Part shown: one piece after another, positions 9,263-16,924 of the stretch | Layout of the letters: every line of letters begins with the position of its first letter | Position numbering within the stretch: the first letter of the stretch is position 1 | From: Thalassobius sp034670005 | Lineage (GTDB): Bacteria; Pseudomonadota; Alphaproteobacteria; Rhodobacterales; Rhodobacteraceae | Length of the DNA stretch: 64,000 bases | Direction: 5' to 3' | NCBI RefSeq assembly: GCF_034670005.1 | Contig: NZ_JAXMOH010000003.1 | Location: 248,001 to 312,000, forward strand | Notes under the pieces: generated by a model | What the model saw: the letters and a program-made list of their open reading frames with translations, nothing else | What the model was told of the DNA's origin: nothing | Database searches by the model: none | Made by a program: the position numbers and the translations under genes

Positions 9263-9279
9263 GTCGGCGGGGCAGAAAT

Positions 9280-9371
9280 GTGCGCCCGTTTCGGGCACGG
9301 AGGTTTCGCGCTGACGCGCGGGTTTGCGAGGCTCTGCCTCGCGCTCCGGAGTATTTTTGCCAAGATGAAAC
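9280..9371 (+). repeat. Dispersed structured repeat, copy A
   Basis: The element has a GCCCG-TTT-CGGGC hairpin near 9284-9296, a GCGAGGC-TCT-GCCTCGC hairpin at 9326-9342 and a 22-nt core GGAGTATTTTTGCCAAGATG(AA) at 9348-9369. It resembles copy B (23149-23249) in order and spacing, although the second stem has a different sequence with pairing kept. It lies between the amtB terminator and tex. Confidence 0.7.
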
Positions 9372-9457
9372 GCTGTGCCAGCGCGAAGTTTTCCGTCTTG
9401 CGTGGCGCCAAGGGAGGGCTATGGTGTCGGTCCCTGATTTCAAGATTTCGGACCCCC

Positions 9458-11779
9458 ATGGCCAAAGATTCCTCGCATCGCATCCTTCAGACAATCGCCC
9501 GCGATATTGCAGCCCGTCCCGAACAGGTGAATGCGGCCGTGCAAATGCTGGACGAAGGCGCGACGGTGCCTTTCGTGGCGCGATACCGGAAAGAGGCGAC
9601 CGGGGGGTTGGACGATTCGCAGCTGCGTCTGTTGTCCGAGAGGTTGGGCTATCTGCGCGACCTTGAAGCGCGCCGCGACACGATTGTGAAATCGATCAAG
9701 GATCAGGACAAGCTGACCGATGATCTGGCCCGCGCGATTGCGCAGGCCGACACCAAGGCGCAGCTGGAAGATCTGTATCTGCCCTATAAGCCCAAGCGCC
9801 GAACCCGGGCGATGATTGCACGGGAAAATGGGCTGGGCCCGCTTGTCGACGCGATTCTGGCGGATCGCAGTGCCGATCCCGAAATCCTTGCGCAGACCTA
9901 TATCACCGAGGCGGTCCCGAGCGTGAAGGACGCGTTGAATGGGGCCCGGGACATTGTCGCCGAAACCCTGAGCGAAAATGCCGGTCTGATCGGGCGGTTG
10001 CGCGATTTCATGCATAAGGAAGCCATTCTCAGCGCCAGGGTGATCGAAGGTCAGGAGCAGAAAGGCGCGAAGTTTTCCGACTATTTCGCCCATTCCGAAC
10101 CTTGGGCCGGTGTGCCCAGTCACCGGGCGCTGGCGATGATGCGGGCCAGCAACGAAGGTGTCCTGAGCGTTGATATCGCGCCCGATCCCGAAACCGGCAT
10201 CGCCCGAGCCGAGGCGATGGTTGCTGCCGTGTTGCAAACCACGAGCGACGGTCCCGGCGATCAATGGCTGCGCAAGACTGCGGGCTGGACGTGGCGGGTG
10301 AAGCTGAGTCTGACGATGATGCTCGACCTGATGAGCGATCTGCGCAAACGGGCGCAGGACGAAGCGATCAGGGTTTTTGCCCGCAATCTGAAGGACCTGC
10401 TATTGGCAGCCCCCGCCGGGGCAAAATGCACGATCGGGCTGGATCCCGGTATCCGGACGGGCGTCAAGGTTGCGGTGGTCGATGCCACCGGCAAGCTGTT
10501 GGAGACCGATACGATCTATCCGTTCCAACCGAAAAACGACCTGCGCGGGGCGCAGGCGGCCTTGGCTGCGCTGATTGGGAAATACCCGGTCGAACTGATC
10601 GCCATCGGCAATGGTACCGCCAGCCGGGAAACCGAAAAAATGGTTGCCGATCTGCTGCACACCCTTGGCGCACCGAAACCGACCAAGGTGGTGGTGTCCG
10701 AGGCCGGTGCCTCGGTCTATTCCGCGTCAGAACTGGCGGCGCGGGAATTCCCGGACCTCGATGTGTCCTTGCGCGGCGCTGTGTCGATTGCCCGCCGATT
10801 GCAGGATCCGCTGGCCGAACTGGTAAAAATCGAACCGAAATCCATCGGCGTTGGCCAGTATCAGCACGATGTCGATCAATATCAGCTGAGCCGCGCGCTG
10901 GAAGCGGTGGTCGAGGATGCGGTGAATGCGGTCGGTGTCGATCTGAACATGGCATCGGCCCCTCTGCTGGCCCGGGTTTCCGGTCTGGGTGAGGCGCTGG
11001 CCGAAGCGGTGGTGGCCCATCGCAACGCCAATGGCGCGTTCCGCACCCGGAAGCAGCTGCTGGATGTCGCCCGTCTTGGACCGCGCGCTTTTGAGCAATG
11101 CGCCGGGTTCCTGCGCATTGTCGATGGCGATGAGCCGCTCGATGCCTCTGCCGTGCATCCCGAAGCTTATGGCGTTGCGCGCCGGATCGTGCAGGCTTGC
11201 GGTCGTGATTTGCGCAGCCTGATGGGGGATGAACGGCACCTGCGCGGCGTGCGGGCCGAGGATTTCGTTGACGATCAATTCGGCCTGCCGACGGTGCGCG
11301 ATATTCTGTCAGAACTGGAAAAGCCCGGCCGCGATCCTCGCCCCGGGTTCAAAACCGCCAGCTTTGCCGACGGGATTGAGGATATCAAAGACCTCAAACC
11401 GGGGCTGTTGCTGGAGGGTACTGTAACGAATGTCGCCGCTTTCGGAGCCTTCGTTGATATCGGTGTGCATCAGGATGGTCTGGTTCATGTCAGTCAACTG
11501 GCGGACCGTTTCGTCAAGGACCCGCATGAGGTGGTGAAAGCCGGCGATGTGGTAAAGGTGCGGGTGACGGAAGTAGATGTTTCGCGCAAACGCATCGGCC
11601 TGTCGATGCGCAAGGATGTCGGCAAAGGAGACCGTCCCGGCGGTGGGGCGCGCGACAAGGGCGCAGCTAAACCATCCCGCAAAGCGGCGGGGCAACAGTC
11701 CCGCAAACCCGACGATGCTAAGCCCGGTGGCAATGGTGCGCTTGGGGCCGCGCTGATGGATGCGATGAAACAGCGCTGA
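9458..11779 (+). CDS. tex: Tex family S1 RNA-binding transcription accessory protein
   Basis: 773 residues from ATG 9458, in line with Tex proteins (about 770-785). Domains in order: N-terminal Tex helical region with VPFVARYRKEATGGLDD; a YqgF/RNase-H-like fold around residue 323 (CTIGLDPGIRTGVKVAVVD); helix-hairpin-helix repeats around 503-560 (VSGLGEALAEAVVAHRNANG); and an S1 domain at about 648-720 (GTVTNVAAFGAFVDIGVHQD). A basic Lys/Gly/Arg tail ends the protein. Tex is a cytoplasmic nucleic-acid-binding protein implicated in transcription and toxin-gene expression. No strong ribosome site precedes ATG 9458, while a GGAGG sits before an out-of-frame ATG at 9421. Confidence 0.93.
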   Translation: MAKDSSHRILQTIARDIAARPEQVNAAVQMLDEGATVPFVARYRKEATGGLDDSQLRLLSERLGYLRDLEARRDTIVKSIKDQDKLTDDLARAIAQADTKAQLEDLYLPYKPKRRTRAMIARENGLGPLVDAILADRSADPEILAQTYITEAVPSVKDALNGARDIVAETLSENAGLIGRLRDFMHKEAILSARVIEGQEQKGAKFSDYFAHSEPWAGVPSHRALAMMRASNEGVLSVDIAPDPETGIARAEAMVAAVLQTTSDGPGDQWLRKTAGWTWRVKLSLTMMLDLMSDLRKRAQDEAIRVFARNLKDLLLAAPAGAKCTIGLDPGIRTGVKVAVVDATGKLLETDTIYPFQPKNDLRGAQAALAALIGKYPVELIAIGNGTASRETEKMVADLLHTLGAPKPTKVVVSEAGASVYSASELAAREFPDLDVSLRGAVSIARRLQDPLAELVKIEPKSIGVGQYQHDVDQYQLSRALEAVVEDAVNAVGVDLNMASAPLLARVSGLGEALAEAVVAHRNANGAFRTRKQLLDVARLGPRAFEQCAGFLRIVDGDEPLDASAVHPEAYGVARRIVQACGRDLRSLMGDERHLRGVRAEDFVDDQFGLPTVRDILSELEKPGRDPRPGFKTASFADGIEDIKDLKPGLLLEGTVTNVAAFGAFVDIGVHQDGLVHVSQLADRFVKDPHEVVKAGDVVKVRVTEVDVSRKRIGLSMRKDVGKGDRPGGGARDKGAAKPSRKAAGQQSRKPDDAKPGGNGALGAALMDAMKQR

Positions 11780-11846
11780 AGGTCGAACTTGCTGTTGGTA
11801 GCAAACTCCGCTTTGCTTGTCCGGCGCTGGAAATTTGGGGGCGGCA

Positions 11847-12352
11847 ATGCGGATCTGCTATGTGAATGCGACAGAGCGCGGGCAAACCAACCGGTTGCTG
11901 GCGGCATTGGCCGACCGGCTGGCCGCGAAGGGGCTGCGCTTGGCAGGTGCGGTGTAGGTTGATCGGGAATGCGACAGCGGCGATAGATGTAATACGGATC
12001 TGCGTCTTCTGCCCTCGGGTCCGGTAATCCGTATTCGCAAAATCTCGGGTCTGCGGCGTAGGGGTGCCGGCTTGATCCGCAGGCGCTGGAACAAGCCGTT
12101 GCTCAGGTGAACCGACAGATTGAACAGGGTGCTGACCTTCTGATCATCAACAAATTTGGCAAACACGAAGCCGAAGGTCGCGGGTTTCGCAACACTGTCG
12201 CCTTGGCGCTTGAGGCTGATATCCCGGTTCTCAACGGCATTAACCGGACCAATTTTGACGCCTTTCAGAACTTCACCGGCGGGGTGGCGGAAAACGCGGG
12301 AGGCGATATGCAGGCCTTGGACGACTGGCGGGCTTTCTTCCCCACGTCCTGA
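11847..12352 (+). pseudogene. Degenerate DUF2478-like gene (frameshift and two stops)
   Basis: Translation from ATG 11847 gives an orderly start (RICYVNATERGQTNRLLAAL) but meets TAG at 11955. The same frame then continues with recognisable sequence (TDLRLLPSGPVIRI). By about 12059 the similarity has moved to another frame, which itself carries TAG at 12059-12061, before GCRLDPQALEQAVAQVN, ADLLIINKFGKHEAEGRGFR and IPVLNGINRTNFDAF, ending at TGA 12352. The pieces match my memory of DUF2478 proteins, small putative NTPases often linked to molybdenum genes; that link is recollection only. Two stops plus a frameshift make a sequencing error an unlikely explanation. Confidence 0.75.
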
Positions 12353-12536
12353 TCCGTTCCGACCGTACAGCCAACGCGCCAGCCGGGTGTTCTGTGAGAC
12401 CGCGTTCGGTCTGAACTCAGCACCTTTTGCTTAGTTTTTCCTAAGAGGCCTGACAGAACAGGAGCAAAGAAAAGGTCCGGTAGTCCGGGGCTATTCGTAC
12501 CGCTGTCATAAAAAATTCACTTTCAACAGTCATTAA

Positions 12537-12560
12537 TTCCATTATTCATGAAATATGGAA
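12537..12560 (+). promoter_or_regulatory. 24-bp palindrome over the arsR-arsC start codon (putative ArsR operator)
   Basis: The sequence runs TTCCAT at 12537-12542 to ATGGAA at 12555-12560 around a TCATGA centre, with 20 of 24 positions symmetric. The right arm contains the ATG start codon of the ArsR-ArsC fusion gene. The surroundings are AT-rich compared with the rest of the window, as expected for a promoter-operator. Binding of the encoded ArsR domain here would block both transcription and access to the start codon; this is inference. Confidence 0.6.
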
Positions 12561-13400
12561 AAATTGATTCTCACCCGCCTGAACGTCCTTGGCCATCCTG
12601 GTCGTATGGCCGTATTCCGTCTTCTGATGCGCCGACTTCCCGATGCTGTGCCAGCGGGTGAAATCGGTCAGGCGCTGGCGATCAAGCCCTCCACGCTTTC
12701 GGTCTACCTTTCGGCTCTCTGTGGGGCGGGATTGATCGGTCAGCGGCGCGAAGGCACGTCGATCCTTTACAGCGCAAGAGCTCAGGCCGGGGGCGAGATC
12801 GTCGATTTCCTGTTCAATGACTGTTGCCGCGGGCGCCCGGAAACTTGTGCGCCTGTATCCAGGGTTTTTCGAGAAGGTTTCCCGGACATGTCCGACAGAA
12901 AATATAACGTGCTTTTCATCTGTACGGGCAATTCTGCCCGATCGATCTTTGCTGAAACGATCTTGCGCGACCAAGCGGGAGAGCGCTTTGATGTCTATTC
13001 TGCGGGAACCCGTCCTTATTCCCAGCTTGACCCTTTCGCGCTCGAGGTTCTGAAGGCAAAGGGGCATGACATTTCAGGGCTTCGCGCCAAGAATGTCTCA
13101 GAGTTCTGCGCCCCTGATGCACCGCAGATGGATTTTGTGTTCACGGTCTGCGATCAGGCTGCCAACGAAGAATGCCCCGCATGGGAAGGCCAGCCCGTAA
13201 GTGCGCATTGGGGGATGCCCGACCCGGTCAAGGCCGAAGGGACCGATGCCCAGAAAAGCCTCGCGTTTCAGCAGGCCTATGGCGCTTTGCGCAACCGGAT
13301 CCTTTCCTTTACCGCGCTGCCGCTCGACTCGCTCGACCGGATCTCGTTGCAAAAGGCGGTTGATGACATTGCACGCGAAACGCCGGAGGTGACAACATGA
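12555..13400 (+). CDS. ArsR-type repressor fused to ArsC-type arsenate reductase
   Basis: 281 residues in one frame. Residues 1-85 are a winged-helix ArsR/SmtB domain (LNVLGHPGRMAVFRLL, then IKPSTLSVYLSALCGAGLIG). The linker holds Cys90, Cys91 and Cys98, like the C-terminal arsenite site of Acidithiobacillus-type ArsR. From about residue 115 a low-molecular-weight phosphatase-type arsenate reductase follows, with the P-loop CTGNSARS (Cys123) and a later VCDQAANEECPAW pair of cysteines. ATG 12555 has no ribosome site and lies in a palindrome, so the mRNA may be leaderless. An in-frame ATG at 12888 (Met112), with GAGAAGG upstream, could also give free ArsC. It overlaps the next gene by 4 bp. 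Confidence 0.88.
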   Translation: MEKLILTRLNVLGHPGRMAVFRLLMRRLPDAVPAGEIGQALAIKPSTLSVYLSALCGAGLIGQRREGTSILYSARAQAGGEIVDFLFNDCCRGRPETCAPVSRVFREGFPDMSDRKYNVLFICTGNSARSIFAETILRDQAGERFDVYSAGTRPYSQLDPFALEVLKAKGHDISGLRAKNVSEFCAPDAPQMDFVFTVCDQAANEECPAWEGQPVSAHWGMPDPVKAEGTDAQKSLAFQQAYGALRNRILSFTALPLDSLDRISLQKAVDDIARETPEVTT

Positions 13401-14395
13401 CGGTTTATGCACTGAACGGCCTTGGTCGAATGGGGAAGCTGGCGCTGCGCCCGTTGCTTGAGCGCGGTGCCAAGATTGCGTGGATAAACGATGCCGTGGG
13501 CGATGCGGAAATGCATGCTCACCTGCTGGAATTCGACACGGTTCACGGACGTTGGGATGCTGCTTTTTCCCATGATGCGGACGGCGTGACAATTGATGGT
13601 GATCGACTGCCTTTCATTGGTGTCTCAAGGATCGAAGACCTGCCGCTCGACGGGGTCGATGTCGTCATTGACTGTACCGGAGCGTTCAAATCCGAAGCGA
13701 AGCTTGCCCCCTATTTCGATAGAGGCGTGCGCAAAGTGGTGGTTTCAGCGCCGGTCAAGGATGGTGATGCGGCCAATATCGTTTGCGGCGTCAACGCTGA
13801 CAGCTATGACCCGGCGCGCCACAGGATCGTGACGGCGGCCAGTTGCACGACGAACTGTCTCGCGCCGGTGGTGAAAGTCATCCATGAAAACATCGGTATC
13901 CGTCACGGTTCGATCACAACCATTCACGATGTGACCAACACCCAGACCATCGTCGACCGTCCGGCCAAGGACAAACGGCGCGCCCGCTCTGCGCTCAATT
14001 CACTGATCCCGACAACCACGGGCAGCGCCACCGCGATTACGCTGATTTATCCCGAACTCACTGGCCGCCTGAATGGTCACGCCGTGCGGGTGCCGCTGCT
14101 GAATGCCTCGATTACCGATTGCGTGTTCGAAGTCGAACGCGAAACCAGCGTTGAAGAGGTCAATGCGCTGTTCAAGACAGCCGCCGAGACCGAACTGCGC
14201 GGCATTCTGGGATATGAGGAACGGCCACTGGTGTCGGCCGATTACACCAATGACACCCGTTCGGCGATCGTGGATGCGCCCTCGACCATGGTGGTGAACG
14301 GAACGCAGGTGAAAATCTACGCCTGGTATGACAACGAAATGGGCTATGCGCATCGGCTGGTTGATGTCGCTCTGATGGTCGGGGAACCACTGTGA
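13397..14395 (+). CDS. ArsJ-associated glyceraldehyde-3-phosphate dehydrogenase
   Basis: 332 residues, normal GAPDH length. It has an N-terminal Rossmann start (YALNGLGRMGKLALRPLL), the catalytic motif SCTTNCLAP with Cys150, and the C-terminal YDNEMGYAHRLVDVALM. It overlaps both neighbours (ATGA with arsR-arsC, GTGA with arsJ). In ars operons this enzyme uses arsenate in place of phosphate to make 1-arseno-3-phosphoglycerate, which ArsJ exports; that is established for the arsJ-gapdh pair. Context, rather than sequence alone, separates it from a glycolytic GAPDH. Confidence 0.9.
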   Translation: MTVYALNGLGRMGKLALRPLLERGAKIAWINDAVGDAEMHAHLLEFDTVHGRWDAAFSHDADGVTIDGDRLPFIGVSRIEDLPLDGVDVVIDCTGAFKSEAKLAPYFDRGVRKVVVSAPVKDGDAANIVCGVNADSYDPARHRIVTAASCTTNCLAPVVKVIHENIGIRHGSITTIHDVTNTQTIVDRPAKDKRRARSALNSLIPTTTGSATAITLIYPELTGRLNGHAVRVPLLNASITDCVFEVERETSVEEVNALFKTAAETELRGILGYEERPLVSADYTNDTRSAIVDAPSTMVVNGTQVKIYAWYDNEMGYAHRLVDVALMVGEPL

Positions 14396-15654
14396 CCACC
14401 CGCCCCGAAGGCCTGTCTGCCTATGTCGCCGTCACAGCGGCCTACTGGGCGTTCATGCTGACCGATGGTGCCTTGCGGATGCTTGTTCTTCTGCATTTCC
14501 ATACCCTCGGTTTTAGCCCGGTTCAGCTCGCCTATCTGTTCGTTCTGTATGAAATCGCCGGGATGATCACCAATCTCGCTGCCGGCTGGATCGCGGTGCG
14601 CTTCGGGCTGACCTCTACCCTCTATGCAGGGCTTGGTCTTCAGGTTGTCGCTTTGCTCGCCCTTGCGCAGCTCGATCCGGGCTGGGCGATCGGTTTTTCG
14701 GTCCTCTATGTCATGCTGGTCCAAGGCGCGAGTGGTGTGGCAAAGGATCTTGCGAAGATGTCTTCCAAGTCCGCTGTCAAACTACTGGCCCCGAAGGAAG
14801 ATGGCGGTTTGTTTCGTTGGGTCGCGATCCTGACCGGGTCTAAGAACGCGGTGAAAGGGGTTGGCTTTCTTCTTGGGGCGGCGCTGCTGGCAACGCTGGG
14901 TTTCGTCTGGGCGGTGCTTGCAATGGCCTTGGTTCTCGCTGCGATACTGATCACAGTGCTGCTTAGCATGCCGCCCGGATTGCCAAAGGGACGCAAGGGG
15001 GTGAAGTTCTCCGAGGTGTTTTCGAAATCCGCCAATGTGAACTGGCTCAGCGCGGCCCGGGTGTTCCTGTTTTGCGCGCGCGATGTCTGGTTCGTGGTCG
15101 GAATCCCGATCTATTTCTACGGCGTCCTGTCCGATGGCAGCGAGGACGGCAATCGTGCCGCTTTCTTCATGGTGGGGACCTTCATGGCGGTCTGGATCAT
15201 TCTCTACGGCGCAGTGCAGGCCGCCGCGCCGCGTCTGTTGCGGGCCTCGGCGTGCCCCGAATACGAGCTGATCAGGGCCGCGCGCGGCTGGGCGGTTGTT
15301 TTGTTCGTGATCCCGGCAGTGCTGGCGGCGGGTACGGCGCTATCGCCGGGGCCGACCCCGGCGATGACGGTGGCCCTTGTTATTGGTTTACTTGTCTTCG
15401 GGGGGCTTTTTGCTGTCAATTCGTCGCTCCATTCCTACCTGATCCTCGCTTTTGCGCAGGAAGAACGGGTCACGATGGATGTCGGGTTCTACTATATGGC
15501 CAACGCCGGCGGACGCCTGATTGGCACGGTTCTGTCCGGGCTGACCTATCAGGCTGGTGGGCTCGCCTTGTGCCTGGCTGCCGCTGCCGCCATGGTCGGG
15601 TTCAGTGCGCTGGCTGCAGGCCGGCTTGAACCTCATGAAAAACAAGCTGCATGA
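14392..15654 (+). CDS. arsJ: Organoarsenical efflux MFS transporter ArsJ
   Basis: 420 residues starting at GTG 14392, overlapping the GAPDH stop by 4 bp. About twelve membrane helices; the first is preceded by TTRPEGLSAYVAVTAAYWAF. MFS-type loops include AAGWIAVRFGLTSTLYAGLG and an LAKMSSKSAVKLLAPKEDGG segment that fits ArsJ as I recall the family. ArsJ exports 1-arseno-3-phosphoglycerate made by the adjacent GAPDH, so arsenate is removed without reduction. Its 3' end nearly abuts the ACR3 gene. Confidence 0.9.
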   Translation: MTTRPEGLSAYVAVTAAYWAFMLTDGALRMLVLLHFHTLGFSPVQLAYLFVLYEIAGMITNLAAGWIAVRFGLTSTLYAGLGLQVVALLALAQLDPGWAIGFSVLYVMLVQGASGVAKDLAKMSSKSAVKLLAPKEDGGLFRWVAILTGSKNAVKGVGFLLGAALLATLGFVWAVLAMALVLAAILITVLLSMPPGLPKGRKGVKFSEVFSKSANVNWLSAARVFLFCARDVWFVVGIPIYFYGVLSDGSEDGNRAAFFMVGTFMAVWIILYGAVQAAAPRLLRASACPEYELIRAARGWAVVLFVIPAVLAAGTALSPGPTPAMTVALVIGLLVFGGLFAVNSSLHSYLILAFAQEERVTMDVGFYYMANAGGRLIGTVLSGLTYQAGGLALCLAAAAAMVGFSALAAGRLEPHEKQAA

Positions 15655-15682
15655 ATATCATTCAGTTTTTCAGGACCCCAAG

Positions 15683-16690
15683 ATGACTACATTTGAGAAA
15701 TATCTAACCCTTTGGATCGCTTTGGCAATGACTGCGGGGATCGCCTTTGGCAACGTTTTGCCGGGTCTCGTACAACTGATCGCTGGCGCAGAAGTGGCGC
15801 GCGTTAATCTTGTTGTTGCGGTGCTTATCTGGGCGATGGTTTATCCGATGATGGTCGGGGTGGACCCCGGCGAGTTGAAGAATGTTTTGCGCCAGCCCCG
15901 GGGGCTGGCAATTGCGCTGGTCATCAATTGGCTGATAAAGCCGTTCACGATGGCTGCGCTCTCCGTGTTGTTTTTCGAAACTGTCTTCGCCGATTTGATC
16001 GCCCCGTCCGACGCGCAGCAATATACTGCCGGTTTGATCCTTCTGGGGGCAGCCCCTTGCACAGCGATGGTTTTCGTCTGGTCCCAACTGACACGGGGCG
16101 ATGAAAATTACACGCTTTTACAGGTCTCTGTGAATGATATCGTGATGGTCTTTGCCTTCGCGCCGATCGTCGCCTTTCTGCTCGGTGTTACCGAAATCGC
16201 GGTGCCTTGGGCTACGCTGCTTCTGTCTGTTGCCCTGTTTGTGGCGCTGCCTCTCGCCGCCGGTGTATGGACCCGACACCTGCTCGGGTCGCGTAATCGC
16301 ATCGCGGCATTTCGTGACCAGATTAAGCCGTTTTCGATTGTTGGACTGATCGCGACAGTGGTGATCCTGTTCGGATTGCAGGGGCAAGTCATCCTCGATC
16401 GGCCATTGGTGATCGCGCTGATCGCGACCCCAATTCTGATACAATCCTATGGTATTTTCCTGCTGGCCTATGCCGCAGCCTGGCTTCTGAAGGTTCCGCA
16501 CCGCATCGCGGCCCCTTGCGCCTTAATCGGAACATCGAATTTCTTTGAACTAGCCGTCGCAGTCGCAATCAGCCTTTTCGGTCTGAATTCTGGCGCTGCT
16601 TTAGCCACTGTCGTTGGCGTATTGGTAGAAGTCCCTGTTATGCTTTCGCTTGTTGCCTTTGCAAACAGAACGCGGGCTGGTTTTTCCTGA
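15683..16690 (+). CDS. ACR3 family arsenite efflux permease
   Basis: 335 residues from ATG 15683, with AGGA seven bases upstream; the frame is also open from ATG 15635, but the family normally begins at T-F-E-K-Y-L-T-L-W. About ten membrane helices. The conserved cysteine lies in LLGAAPCTAMVFVWS (Cys126) and the conserved glutamate in GTSNFFELAVAVAISLFG. It exports arsenite produced by the ArsC half of the fusion protein. With arsJ and gapdh the operon handles arsenate by two routes: reduction plus ACR3, or esterification plus ArsJ. Confidence 0.93.
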   Translation: MTTFEKYLTLWIALAMTAGIAFGNVLPGLVQLIAGAEVARVNLVVAVLIWAMVYPMMVGVDPGELKNVLRQPRGLAIALVINWLIKPFTMAALSVLFFETVFADLIAPSDAQQYTAGLILLGAAPCTAMVFVWSQLTRGDENYTLLQVSVNDIVMVFAFAPIVAFLLGVTEIAVPWATLLLSVALFVALPLAAGVWTRHLLGSRNRIAAFRDQIKPFSIVGLIATVVILFGLQGQVILDRPLVIALIATPILIQSYGIFLLAYAAAWLLKVPHRIAAPCALIGTSNFFELAVAVAISLFGLNSGAALATVVGVLVEVPVMLSLVAFANRTRAGFS

Positions 16691-16924
16691 GCGTTTGCTT
16701 TTGGCATGCCCGTGATCAATTTAGGGCTTCAACTAAGGACGGCAGGGCCTCTCAGATGCGAAACGCTTGGTTTTCGCTGAGGGTAATTGTTCCTAAGCCG
16801 AGTGCTCTGATCCTTCTATGACCGCTTTGGGGTATCAGAGATCTCTGCGCGCACTTTCTGATAACGCCTCGCGCCTGCCCCCGTTCCATGGCATCGTGGC
16901 AGAAACACAGTAAAGGAAGGTGGC

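Noticed and set aside
12398..12445. Hairpins GACCG-CGTT-CGGTC and CTTAG-N6-CTAAG upstream of the arsenic operon as terminator or attachment site
   Set aside because: Stems are only 5-6 bp, no T tract follows, and no integrase gene is nearby.
16751..16781. Hairpin after ACR3 as terminator
   Set aside because: CTCA/TGAG and GCGAAA/TTTCGC pairings are interrupted and no T run follows.
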